Below, one piece after another: positions 8,962 through 17,769 of a stretch of DNA of 43,563 bases. Origin of the DNA: Candidatus Curtissbacteria bacterium RIFCSPLOWO2_12_FULL_41_16 (lineage in GTDB: Bacteria; Patescibacteriota; Microgenomatia; Curtissbacterales; GWA2-41-24); the NCBI GenBank assembly GCA_001776545.1, contig MFBZ01000027.1, positions 1 through 43,563 of the forward strand. The letters run 5' to 3'. Made by a program: the position numbers and the translations under genes. The first letter of the stretch is position 1. Each line of letters opens with the position of its first letter. The notes beneath the pieces are model-generated. The model did not search any database and was not told the origin of the DNA. It saw only the letters and a program-made list of their open reading frames with translations.

Positions 8962-10266
8962 ATGCTCAAAAATCCCAGGAGAGTTCTCTTTTTTATCATT
9001 CTGCTGACTCTTTTAACGCTAATAATTGATCTGCCCAGATTGAAGGTAAAAGGCAAAACTTTTTCCCACCCCACGATTAACACTAAGATTATTAAGAGAG
9101 ATTTGGAACCCAGACTTGGCCTTGATCTTTCGGGCGGTGTCCAAGTCGTCATGTCGCTGGATATGTCAAAATTAGAGCAAAATGATAAGGACAGCGCCGC
9201 CGAATCTGCCAAAAATATTATAGAAAACAGGATAAACTCTTTGGGTGTTTCAGAACCTGTTATTCAAACCGCCAAAACCAAAGACCAATATCGTTTAGTT
9301 ATAGAGCTTGCCGGAATTTCCGATATTGACCAGGCCATCTCAACTATTAAAAAAACTGCCCACTTGGAATTTAAAACCATAAAAAAAGATCTTTCGGGCG
9401 AAGCGACCTTTGCCGCCCGGTCTGAAGATTTTGAAAGCTCGCCTCTAACCGGAAAAGACCTCAAACGAGCTACGGCTTCTCCCAGTCGCGATCCCCAAAA
9501 TCCCGGTTATGTTGTCAATTTGGAATTTAATAGCGACGGGGCCAAGAAATTTGAAGAAATAACCAAAAACAATCTCGAAAAACCTGTCGCCATTTTTTTG
9601 GACAATGAGCTAATTAGCGCACCCACAGTTCAGGCAGTGATAGCAGACGGTAATGCCCAAATTACGGGCCAATTTACATCCAGCCAAGCCAAACAACTTG
9701 CCATCGCGCTTAATGCCGGCGCCCTGCCGGTGCCTTTGAAAATTGAAAGCCAGACCAGAATCGGACCTACAATCGGAACAGACTCCATCCAAAAAAGCCT
9801 GCTGGCAACAGCCGTTGGTCTTGCCTCAGTCGCCATTTTTATGATTTTTTACTACCGAATTTTGGGAATGTTTGCCGTTTTGGCATTGGTAATCTATTCA
9901 CTAATCGTTTTTGCAATCTTTAAATTAATCCCGGTAACTTTAACATTGGCCGGTATCGCCGGTTTTGTTCTTTCAATTGGCATGGCGGTTGACGCCAACA
10001 TTTTAATCTTCGAAAGGATTAAAGAGGAAGTTAGATGGGGTAAACCCAAACTTGAATCGCTCTTTGCCGGGTTCGACAGGGCCTGGTCTTCAATCCGCGA
10101 TTCTAACATTTCCTCGCTAATAACTTGCGCCATCCTTTTTAATTTCGGAACAGGGCAGATTCGTGGATTTGCCCTGACCTTGGCAATCGGAATTTTGCTT
10201 TCCATGTTTAGCGCAATTACCGTAACCAGGACCTTTTTAAGAATCTTTTGGGTCAAGAGGACATAA
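8962..10266 (+). CDS. secD: Protein translocase subunit SecD
   Basis: DLEPRLGLDLSGGVQVVM; MAVDANILIFERIKEE. Confidence 0.93.
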   Translation: MLKNPRRVLFFIILLTLLTLIIDLPRLKVKGKTFSHPTINTKIIKRDLEPRLGLDLSGGVQVVMSLDMSKLEQNDKDSAAESAKNIIENRINSLGVSEPVIQTAKTKDQYRLVIELAGISDIDQAISTIKKTAHLEFKTIKKDLSGEATFAARSEDFESSPLTGKDLKRATASPSRDPQNPGYVVNLEFNSDGAKKFEEITKNNLEKPVAIFLDNELISAPTVQAVIADGNAQITGQFTSSQAKQLAIALNAGALPVPLKIESQTRIGPTIGTDSIQKSLLATAVGLASVAIFMIFYYRILGMFAVLALVIYSLIVFAIFKLIPVTLTLAGIAGFVLSIGMAVDANILIFERIKEEVRWGKPKLESLFAGFDRAWSSIRDSNISSLITCAILFNFGTGQIRGFALTLAIGILLSMFSAITVTRTFLRIFWVKRT

Positions 10267-10367
10267 CAATATCAAAAATCAAATAGTAAATATCAAATAT
10301 ACATATCAAAGATTTTAAAATTTTGATTTTTACTATGTATTTTTAATTTTAATATTTAAAATTTAAT
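10266..10367. repeat. Low-complexity AT-rich imperfect inverted repeat between secD and secF
   Basis: ATCAAAAATCAAATAGTAAATATC... versus ...GATTTTTACTATGTATTTTTAATT, partly reverse-complementary. Confidence 0.45.
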
Positions 10368-11273
10368 ATGAATTTGATAAAGTACCGAAACTTTTTCTTC
10401 GCTCTGTCGCTTGTTATCATCATTCCAGGCATTGTTGCTTTATATGTATGGGGTTTAAACCTTGGCATCGACTTTGCCGGCGGAACCCTTTGGGAAATAA
10501 AATTTGTCGAAAGCCAAAAAAACTCAAAGCAAGTTTCACCTTTTGATGTCCAAAATATCCTGACAAAAGAAGGCGATGAAGCCTCATCTATTGCCAAAAC
10601 TTCAGATTATTCTGTTCTTGTCAGAACTAAAGTTACAGACGAGGCCAGAACCAATGATTTAAAGGTCAAACTAAAGGAAGCATTCGGCCAAACGGAAGAT
10701 GTCAGATTAGAAACTGTCGGTCCGGTAATCTCCAGAGAACTTTCCAGAAAAGCCGCCACCGCGATTGCCGTCTCAATTTTTGCGATTGTTACCTATGTTA
10801 CCTGGGCCTTTCGTAAAGTCAAAAAGCCCACGTCAGCCATAGCTTTCGGCGTTTGCGCAATTATCGCGCTAGTTCATGACATTATTGTAGTTGTCGGTAC
10901 CTTTGCGATTCTCGGCCATTTTTTCGGTCTTGAAGTAGACTCATTATTTATAACGGCCCTTTTGACCATTCTGGGGTTTTCCGTTCATGACACCATTGTT
11001 GTTTTTGATAGAATTCGTGAAAATCTTAAAAAGTATGATGATTTTTCTTTCGAAGAAGTTGTGAATCACTCAATAGTTCAAACTTTCGCCAGATCTCTAA
11101 ACACTTCACTCACCGTTGTCTTTGTTCTATTGGCCCTTTTACTTTTCGGAGGACAATCAATCAAAACTTTCGTATTGGCGCTTTTTGTCGGAGTTATTTC
11201 CGGTACCTACTCTTCAATCGCTAACGCCGCCCCGCTCCTTGTAGTTTGGCACAACTTTAGAATCAAGCATTAA
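10368..11273 (+). CDS. secF: Protein translocase subunit SecF
   Basis: GLNLGIDFAGGTLWEI; GFSVHDTIVVFDRIREN. Confidence 0.93.
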   Translation: MNLIKYRNFFFALSLVIIIPGIVALYVWGLNLGIDFAGGTLWEIKFVESQKNSKQVSPFDVQNILTKEGDEASSIAKTSDYSVLVRTKVTDEARTNDLKVKLKEAFGQTEDVRLETVGPVISRELSRKAATAIAVSIFAIVTYVTWAFRKVKKPTSAIAFGVCAIIALVHDIIVVVGTFAILGHFFGLEVDSLFITALLTILGFSVHDTIVVFDRIRENLKKYDDFSFEEVVNHSIVQTFARSLNTSLTVVFVLLALLLFGGQSIKTFVLALFVGVISGTYSSIANAAPLLVVWHNFRIKH

Positions 11274-12678
11274 GAATTCTCTCAAGCAGATATTCACGGT
11301 CATTCTTTTTAGAATCCTCCAGTACTTCTTCAAAAAGCTTATTTAAAACTTCTCCAACTTTTGGTCCGGGAGTGATGCCTAAAATCTTCATTACGTCATG
11401 GCCGTTGACTTTAAGATCGGCCACCGTAAACGGTTTTTTCAAAACTTCTTTTAATCTTTGCCTAAAAAGTTTTAGTCTCCAACTTTCAGGTTGTTGCAAT
11501 CCACCCCCAAGTCTGTCACCAACTCTTAAATCCATCATGTTCTCGATATTTTCAACACCAATATTTCTAATAAATCGACGAAGAGCGCTATCCGTTTGAT
11601 TTTCATTAACGCTAAATTGATGCCACCTAACAAGCTTAAACAGCCTTTCTCTTTCCTGTTTCGAAATATGAAGTCTATTGGCAATATCTCGTGCCATTCT
11701 GGCGCCGATTACCTCGTGATTGTAGAAAGTTCTAATACCTTCCTTTGTCACTTTAGCCACCTTTACTTTGCCGATATCGTGAAGTAGAGTAGACAGGCGG
11801 GTTATTATGTCTTGACTTGGACAGTACTTCAAGCTCATGGCACAGTGTGTGCCAACATCGAATATGTGATGCCTCTTTGGACTTTTCTGTTCTATCTCAA
11901 AACAAACATCCACCTCTGGCAAGATCTCTTTTAGTATCCTCGATTCTTTCGCGAGTAATATTCCCTCAGTCGCGTTTTTACTTACCAAAATCTTAAATAA
12001 CTCATCCCTGATTCGTTCACCAGAAATCCGGGAAAGTAGTTTTGCGTTTTTGGCAATTGCTGTTTTTGTTTTTTCGTCAATTTCAAATCCTAGAGTTGTC
12101 GCGAACCGAACCGCCCGCAAAAGACGCAGCGCGTCTTCCCTAAATCTTTGATCCGGGTCTCCAACAGCTCGAATCAACTTATTTTTTAAATCGCTCTGGC
12201 CATCATAAGGGTCAACCATCTCAAAACTACTCCCACCTCCGAGGAGTCCATTTGGGACGCCTCGCGTCGAAGCGGGCCACCTCGGAGGTGTTGTGGAACG
12301 ACTCCTCCGAGGTGAATACTTTAAAGCAATAGAATTGATAGTAAAATCCCGCCTCGCTAAATCTTCTTCGAGGGTTTTTCCCCAGACGATTTTATCTGGA
12401 TGACGCTTATCCGAATAACCGTATTCTTTTCGATAGGTTGTAATCTCTACAACTTTTTTCCCGTCAACCGGCACACCCACCGTCCCAAATTTATTATTGT
12501 AAAAACCATCAGGAAAAATTTTTAAAATATCCTCCGGCCTTGCGTTAGTTGTTAAATCCCAATCCGAAACTTCTTTCTTCCACAAAATATCACGCACTGC
12601 GCCACCAACTATAGCTACTTCAAAACCGGCTTTTGCAATTCTTTCTAAATTTTGTTGTACTTGTTTGTCAATTTCCAT
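11263..12678 (-). CDS. cca: CCA tRNA nucleotidyltransferase with HD domain, carrying an in-frame repeat insertion
   Basis: VGGAVRDILWKKEVSDWDLTTNA; RDFTINSIAL; HDIGK; repeat-derived segment RSRSTTPPRWPASTRGVPNGLLGG. Confidence 0.9.
   Translation of the reverse strand: MEIDKQVQQNLERIAKAGFEVAIVGGAVRDILWKKEVSDWDLTTNARPEDILKIFPDGFYNNKFGTVGVPVDGKKVVEITTYRKEYGYSDKRHPDKIVWGKTLEEDLARRDFTINSIALKYSPRRSRSTTPPRWPASTRGVPNGLLGGGSSFEMVDPYDGQSDLKNKLIRAVGDPDQRFREDALRLLRAVRFATTLGFEIDEKTKTAIAKNAKLLSRISGERIRDELFKILVSKNATEGILLAKESRILKEILPEVDVCFEIEQKSPKRHHIFDVGTHCAMSLKYCPSQDIITRLSTLLHDIGKVKVAKVTKEGIRTFYNHEVIGARMARDIANRLHISKQERERLFKLVRWHQFSVNENQTDSALRRFIRNIGVENIENMMDLRVGDRLGGGLQQPESWRLKLFRQRLKEVLKKPFTVADLKVNGHDVMKILGITPGPKVGEVLNKLFEEVLEDSKKNDREYLLERILNA
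12234..12314 (-). repeat. Palindromic repeat family A, in-frame copy inside cca
   Basis: 81 nt; minus strand CACCTCGGAGGAGTC...ACACCTCCGAGGTGGCCCGCTTCGACGCGAGGCG...ATGGACTCCTCGGAGGTG, shared with the gltX copy. Confidence 0.85.
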
Positions 12679-12739
12679 TTTCTGATTTCTCCTAGATTAT
12701 ATATCAGCTTAAACTTAAATTTCCTGCTAAAATAGCATT

Positions 12740-14368
12740 GTGATTAATAATTCTTGGAAAATTAAGACAAATTCACCCCCCAAAAAAAATTCAAAATGGC
12801 TACTTGACGTCTTGGCTAAAAATAGGGGACTGACTACCCCAAAAAAGCTTGCCGATTTTTTAAATCCCAAGCTGGAGCATATTTTGGAAGTCCAATTAAC
12901 CGAAACACAAAAGGCAGTTACCAGAATTTTAAAGGCTCGTTCCAAGAAGGAAAAAATAATTGTTTACTCCGATTACGACGCCGACGGCATTTGTGCCACT
13001 GCCATTATGTGGGAAACCATCTTTGATCTGGGCACGAATGTTCTGCCTTACGTGCCTCATCGAATCAAAGAAGGCTACGGTCTTTCTACGGGGGCAATCA
13101 CTAAACTTGCCAAAGACAAAGTTAAGCTGATTATCACAGTCGATCATGGGGTCACTGCCGCCAGTCAAATAGAGCACGCCAAAAATCTTGGTGTAGATGT
13201 CATTGTTACTGACCACCACGTTCTTCCTCAAAAACTACCCCGTCCTCTTGCCCTTGTCCACACCGTTGACTTATGCGGAGCCGGTGTTTCCTGGCGTCTT
13301 TGTTGGGAGATTGTTAAGGCCATGAGTCCGGCTTATAAAGAAAAATTAATCGAGAAATTGGAACTGGCCTCTCTTGCGACTATCGCCGACCTTGTCCCTT
13401 TAATTGGAGCCAGTCGCGCGATTGTTAAATTAGGTTTGGAAAAAATCTCCCAAACCAAAAGACCCGGAATTAAAGCCTTAATCAAAGCCTCAAACATTAA
13501 TCGCTCAATTACAACTTACGAACTTGGCCACATCTTAGCTCCGAGGATTAATGCCATGGGCAGAATCGAACACGCCATAGATTCCCTTAGACTGCTTTGT
13601 GCCAAAAACGCCAGGCAAGCCGACGAGCTCTCACAACTTCTTTCCAAAACGAACAGTCTTCGCCAGGATCTTACTACGAAGGCTTTTTTGATAGCGCGTG
13701 ATTTAGTAGAAGAAAAGGCGCTTGTCCAAATTATCTCTCACGAGGATTTACATGAAGGAGTCATTGGTTTAGTCGCTGCCAGACTTGTCGAGATTTTCTA
13801 CAAACCGGCAATTGTTATTGCCAAAGGCAAGATTTATTCAAAAGGCTCTGCCCGTTCAATTCCCGGATTTAATATCGTCGAAGCGATACGATCCTCAAGC
13901 GAGTATTTAGTGGATGGAGGAGGACATCCCATGGCAGCCGGCTTTACCATTGAAACTCGTCATATCGAGACATTTAGACAAAAGATTCAGAGCTACGCTA
14001 GCGCAAAAATCGTCGAAGGAATCTTAAATCCTACCGTTGAAATAGAATGCGAACTCCAAAAAGAGGATATCAACCGAAACTCGCTGGAAATTATTAAAGA
14101 ATTCGAACCTTACGGCGTTAGTAACCCTAACCCCGTTTTTTTAACAAGAAACATGCTGGTCGAAGATGTCAGATGTGTTGGAAACGAAAGTCAGCATTTG
14201 AAACTGCAAGTAGACGGAATTAACGCCATTGGTTTTAACATGGGCCAAATGCGAGCTAAAATTAGGCCAGGATACCAAATCGATCTCGTCTATGCCTTGC
14301 AAGAAGACTCTTACAATGGCAACGGCAGTATCCAACTAAAAATCAAAGATCTGACAGTTAGCGTCTAA
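12740..14368 (+). CDS. recJ: Single-stranded-DNA-specific exonuclease RecJ
   Basis: YSDYDADGICATAIM, VTDHH, GGGHPMAAGF (DHH/DHHA1); GTG start. Confidence 0.92.
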   Translation: MINNSWKIKTNSPPKKNSKWLLDVLAKNRGLTTPKKLADFLNPKLEHILEVQLTETQKAVTRILKARSKKEKIIVYSDYDADGICATAIMWETIFDLGTNVLPYVPHRIKEGYGLSTGAITKLAKDKVKLIITVDHGVTAASQIEHAKNLGVDVIVTDHHVLPQKLPRPLALVHTVDLCGAGVSWRLCWEIVKAMSPAYKEKLIEKLELASLATIADLVPLIGASRAIVKLGLEKISQTKRPGIKALIKASNINRSITTYELGHILAPRINAMGRIEHAIDSLRLLCAKNARQADELSQLLSKTNSLRQDLTTKAFLIARDLVEEKALVQIISHEDLHEGVIGLVAARLVEIFYKPAIVIAKGKIYSKGSARSIPGFNIVEAIRSSSEYLVDGGGHPMAAGFTIETRHIETFRQKIQSYASAKIVEGILNPTVEIECELQKEDINRNSLEIIKEFEPYGVSNPNPVFLTRNMLVEDVRCVGNESQHLKLQVDGINAIGFNMGQMRAKIRPGYQIDLVYALQEDSYNGNGSIQLKIKDLTVSV

Positions 14369-14428
14369 GCGTTCATATTATCAACGAACCTTTGCTTGTC
14401 AAACTTATCAAGTGTTACAATTTAGCTC

Positions 14429-15793
14429 ATGGTTCGTACTCTGGCTTTAGATTGCAACAAAAAAATAGGCCAAGAAGTTAAGCTTTGCGGGTGGGTAAAT
14501 ACCCGGCGCGATCACGGTAAACTGATTTTTATCGATCTTAGAGACCGTTCCGGAATTATCCAGACTGTTGCGGAGCAAGGTGCCAAAGAAGTCAGACCCG
14601 AGTTTGTTATTGAGATTGAGGGACAAGTTGCCAGGCGGCCAAAAGAGCTTGTTAATCAAAAACTAGAAACCGGCGAAGTTGAAGTTAAAGCAAAAACAAT
14701 CAAAATTTTAAATCAGGCCCAAACCCTGCCGTTTCCCATCGACACGCCAGGCTTGGATATTGAAGAAGAATTAAGGCTTAAATACCGCTATCTGGATTTA
14801 AGAAGACCACGGCTTACCGCCAATCTGAAATTAAGACACAAGGTTGTTAATTTTGCGCGCAACTGGCTGGATAAAGAAGGTTTCACAGAAATCGAAACGC
14901 CGATTTTAACAAAGGCAACCCCCGAAGGTGCCCGTGATTTTTTGGTGCCATCCCGACTGCAGCCGGGGAAATTTTACGCTCTTCCTCAATCCCCCCAGCA
15001 ATACAAACAGCTTTTAATGGTTGCCGGGTTTGAAAAGTACTATCAAATAGCCCGATGTCTGCGCGACGAAGAGTTAAGATCAGACCGGCAGCTTGAATTT
15101 ACCCAATTTGATCTAGAGATGTCTTTTGTAACCCAGGATGAAATTTTGGATGTTGTAGAAAGAATGTTTTGTGCGATTGTTGAAAATTTCTCTCAAAAAA
15201 AGATTTTTAAAAAACCTTTCCCAAAACTAACCTACAATGAAGTCATCAAAAAATATAATTCGGATAAACCGGATTTGCGTGCCGACAAAAACGACAAGAA
15301 AACGCTAGCTTTCCTGTGGGTTTGCGATTTTCCGATGTATGAATGGGACAAGACAGAAAAGCGCTGGAATAGCATGCACCACCCATTTACAATGCCAAAG
15401 CTGGAGCATTTAAAATATTTAGAGACTGAAGACTTAGGCAGGATAAAGGCTCAGGCGTATGATCTTGTCTGTAACGGTTATGAGTTGGCAAGCGGCAGTA
15501 TTAGAATTGTTGATCCGGCTATTCAGGAGAAGATTTTTACGGCAATGGGGTACAAAAAAGAAGAAGTCCAGGCGAAATTTGGCCATTTACTTACTGCTTT
15601 TAAATATGGAGCCCCCCCGATGGGAGGCATGGCACCCTCGGTTGACCGTTTTGTTATGCTTCTTGCCGATGAAGAAAATATCAGGGAGGTTATTGCCTTC
15701 CCGGTTTCTTCTTCCGGGCAAACAGCCGTTATGGATGCGCCATCGAAAGTTGACGAAAAAACCCTCAAGGAACTGAAGATTAAAATAAAGTGA
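14429..15793 (+). CDS. aspS: Aspartate-tRNA ligase lacking the GAD insertion domain
   Basis: CGWVNTRRDHGKLIFIDLRD; SPQQYKQLLMVAGFEKYYQIARCLRDEELRSDRQLEFTQFD; MHHPFT; jump from SDKPDLR to LAFLWVCDFPMYEWD. Confidence 0.93.
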   Translation: MVRTLALDCNKKIGQEVKLCGWVNTRRDHGKLIFIDLRDRSGIIQTVAEQGAKEVRPEFVIEIEGQVARRPKELVNQKLETGEVEVKAKTIKILNQAQTLPFPIDTPGLDIEEELRLKYRYLDLRRPRLTANLKLRHKVVNFARNWLDKEGFTEIETPILTKATPEGARDFLVPSRLQPGKFYALPQSPQQYKQLLMVAGFEKYYQIARCLRDEELRSDRQLEFTQFDLEMSFVTQDEILDVVERMFCAIVENFSQKKIFKKPFPKLTYNEVIKKYNSDKPDLRADKNDKKTLAFLWVCDFPMYEWDKTEKRWNSMHHPFTMPKLEHLKYLETEDLGRIKAQAYDLVCNGYELASGSIRIVDPAIQEKIFTAMGYKKEEVQAKFGHLLTAFKYGAPPMGGMAPSVDRFVMLLADEENIREVIAFPVSSSGQTAVMDAPSKVDEKTLKELKIKIK

Positions 15794-16695
15794 TTTTTTT
15801 GCGCCTTGCGACTGTCTTTTTGATAATTCTTGCATTTGCCGCCGTTTTTGTTTTACCAAAGACCTCTCCCGATTTTTCTGCCCCCAAAATCGAAAAAAAG
15901 AGTATAAAGACCCATGCGCTGCCACAAGATAAGTTATATCGCAAAAACAGCCAAAACTTGCTTGACCCTCCCGTAATTTCCGCAAAAAGTGTAATTATAA
16001 TCGATGCGGCAAACGGTATTGTACTTTACGAAAAAGATCCCGACGTTCGATCCCTTCCCGCTTCAACCACCAAATTGATGACCGCTCTTGTTGCCAAACA
16101 AAACTGTTACCCGGAAGAAATCGTCACCGTAAATTACATCGAGAATCAACCCACACAGATGGGTCTTGAAATGGGGGACACCATCAGGGTTGATTCCCTG
16201 CTTTACGGACTACTGGTCGCGTCGGGCAATGATGCCGCCTATGCTCTTGCCCGGGGATGCGCGGCCTCCTTGGATCAATTCGTCGGGGATATGAATCAAA
16301 CGGCCAGGAAACTGGGTATGGCCGATTCCCATTTCGTCAACCCGGCAGGCTTTGATGATCCTGCCCAATTTACAACCGCTCACGATCTTGCCAAACTTGC
16401 TAAAATTGCTGTCACAGACCCCTTGCTTTCAAAAATTGTGGCAACCAAAAGTATAGTTTTGACGGATGTAACCGGAGTTAAAACTTACTACTTGGAAAAT
16501 GTTAATAAGCTTCTTGGAAATGTTAATGGCGTCGAGGGAGTCAAAACCGGCAAAACAGAGGGCTCGCTTGAAAGTTTGATCGCCAAAACAACAAGGGAAG
16601 AACACTCAATTGTGACTGTTGTTTTAGGTTCCACCGACCGATTTGAAGACTCAAAGCAGCTTATCGAATGGGTTTTCAAAAATTACCGCTGGTAA
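15790..16695 (+). CDS. D-alanyl-D-alanine carboxypeptidase (peptidase S11)
   Basis: ASTTKLMTAL (SxxK), SGNDAAYALA (SxN), VKTGKTEGS (KTG). Confidence 0.9.
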   Translation: MIFLRLATVFLIILAFAAVFVLPKTSPDFSAPKIEKKSIKTHALPQDKLYRKNSQNLLDPPVISAKSVIIIDAANGIVLYEKDPDVRSLPASTTKLMTALVAKQNCYPEEIVTVNYIENQPTQMGLEMGDTIRVDSLLYGLLVASGNDAAYALARGCAASLDQFVGDMNQTARKLGMADSHFVNPAGFDDPAQFTTAHDLAKLAKIAVTDPLLSKIVATKSIVLTDVTGVKTYYLENVNKLLGNVNGVEGVKTGKTEGSLESLIAKTTREEHSIVTVVLGSTDRFEDSKQLIEWVFKNYRW

Positions 16696-16696
16696 A

Positions 16697-17731
16697 TTAT
16701 TCCGTCCAATCGCCAGCGACAGCCGCAACATAAGCAACAAAACCCTCGTTGCCCCGAAACAGATAAACAGGTTGCAAAAACTCCTCGGTTGACTTGCCTT
16801 CAATATAACCTAGCGTTACTTCCCTTATGGCAATTTGGCTCCCGGCCGCCTTTTTGTTAAAAGCCGCATTTTGCGCCTTTAAGTCATCATATGCTTTTTG
16901 TACCCCTTTTAACGGATAAGTGCTAAACCTAAATTTTTGGATCTTGGCAATTTTCAGGTTCGCAGCCACAATCTCGTCTCCCGACACAAACGCCCAAACT
17001 TGCGGTGTCTCTTCCCAGGCTGCCAAAATCGGTAATTTATCGGCATCGGCTCTTCCAAAAACCACTTCAATTAAATTTGTGTCGGATAAAGCAAGAGTTT
17101 CCTTTAAACCACCGGTATCAACTCTTAACTTTCTCGTCTGAATATTCTTTTCGGGAAATTCTTCCATGTCTAAATCGAAATTATTGAAAAAATTCCTGGC
17201 GATTCTTATAGCGTCTTCAACACTTTTTGTCTTTCGGGTAATAATTTCCGGATTGGAGAGGTAATTACTGAAAAGGACCAAATTACCGCTTGCTGTCTCT
17301 ATTGTTAGAACTTTGTCTTTTTTTGAATTGTCAACAAATTTGGCGCTCCCCGGCAAAACTTCAACGGGCTCGCTTGAAAAACCTGCGCGAGACGCTTTTA
17401 CCCTTACCTGCTCCAGAGCCCCAAAAGAAGATTCAGGGAAAGCTATCGAAAATACCTTTGCCGATTGCGGCAGGGATATTGGTAAGGCGCCGCTGACTGT
17501 TTCCAAATCATAAGAAACAACGGTTGGCGGTTTTATGCCAAGTGATAAATCAAACTTTGGAAGTTTCCCAAAAGCAACTGTTGCCGGCGGTGCCTTGGGC
17601 GGCAAGATCATATTTTTAATAGTCTTACCGGATATTAAAAGAATAATAAGAACAATCAAGATGATAATGCCCGCCCCAACCCATCTTGAGGCTTTTTTGC
17701 TGAATATCGCCGTTTCGGTTAATGTAGCCAT
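16697..17731 (-). CDS. Hypothetical membrane-anchored protein
   Basis: 344-aa ORF with single N-terminal TM helix. Confidence 0.65.
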   Translation of the reverse strand: MATLTETAIFSKKASRWVGAGIIILIVLIILLISGKTIKNMILPPKAPPATVAFGKLPKFDLSLGIKPPTVVSYDLETVSGALPISLPQSAKVFSIAFPESSFGALEQVRVKASRAGFSSEPVEVLPGSAKFVDNSKKDKVLTIETASGNLVLFSNYLSNPEIITRKTKSVEDAIRIARNFFNNFDLDMEEFPEKNIQTRKLRVDTGGLKETLALSDTNLIEVVFGRADADKLPILAAWEETPQVWAFVSGDEIVAANLKIAKIQKFRFSTYPLKGVQKAYDDLKAQNAAFNKKAAGSQIAIREVTLGYIEGKSTEEFLQPVYLFRGNEGFVAYVAAVAGDWTE

Positions 17732-17769
17732 CGTATTTTGTATTGATTAGCGTGTGATACAATTTTACC

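Noticed and set aside
11263-11273. Overlapping convergent ends of secF and cca as a special overlap
   Set aside because: Short tail-to-tail overlaps also occur at 27267-27279; ordinary in compact genomes.
15459-15985. ORFs 15459-15776 (+) and 15587-15985 (-) over aspS/dacA
   Set aside because: Out-of-frame or antisense to conserved coding sequence; Trp/Arg-rich shadow translations.
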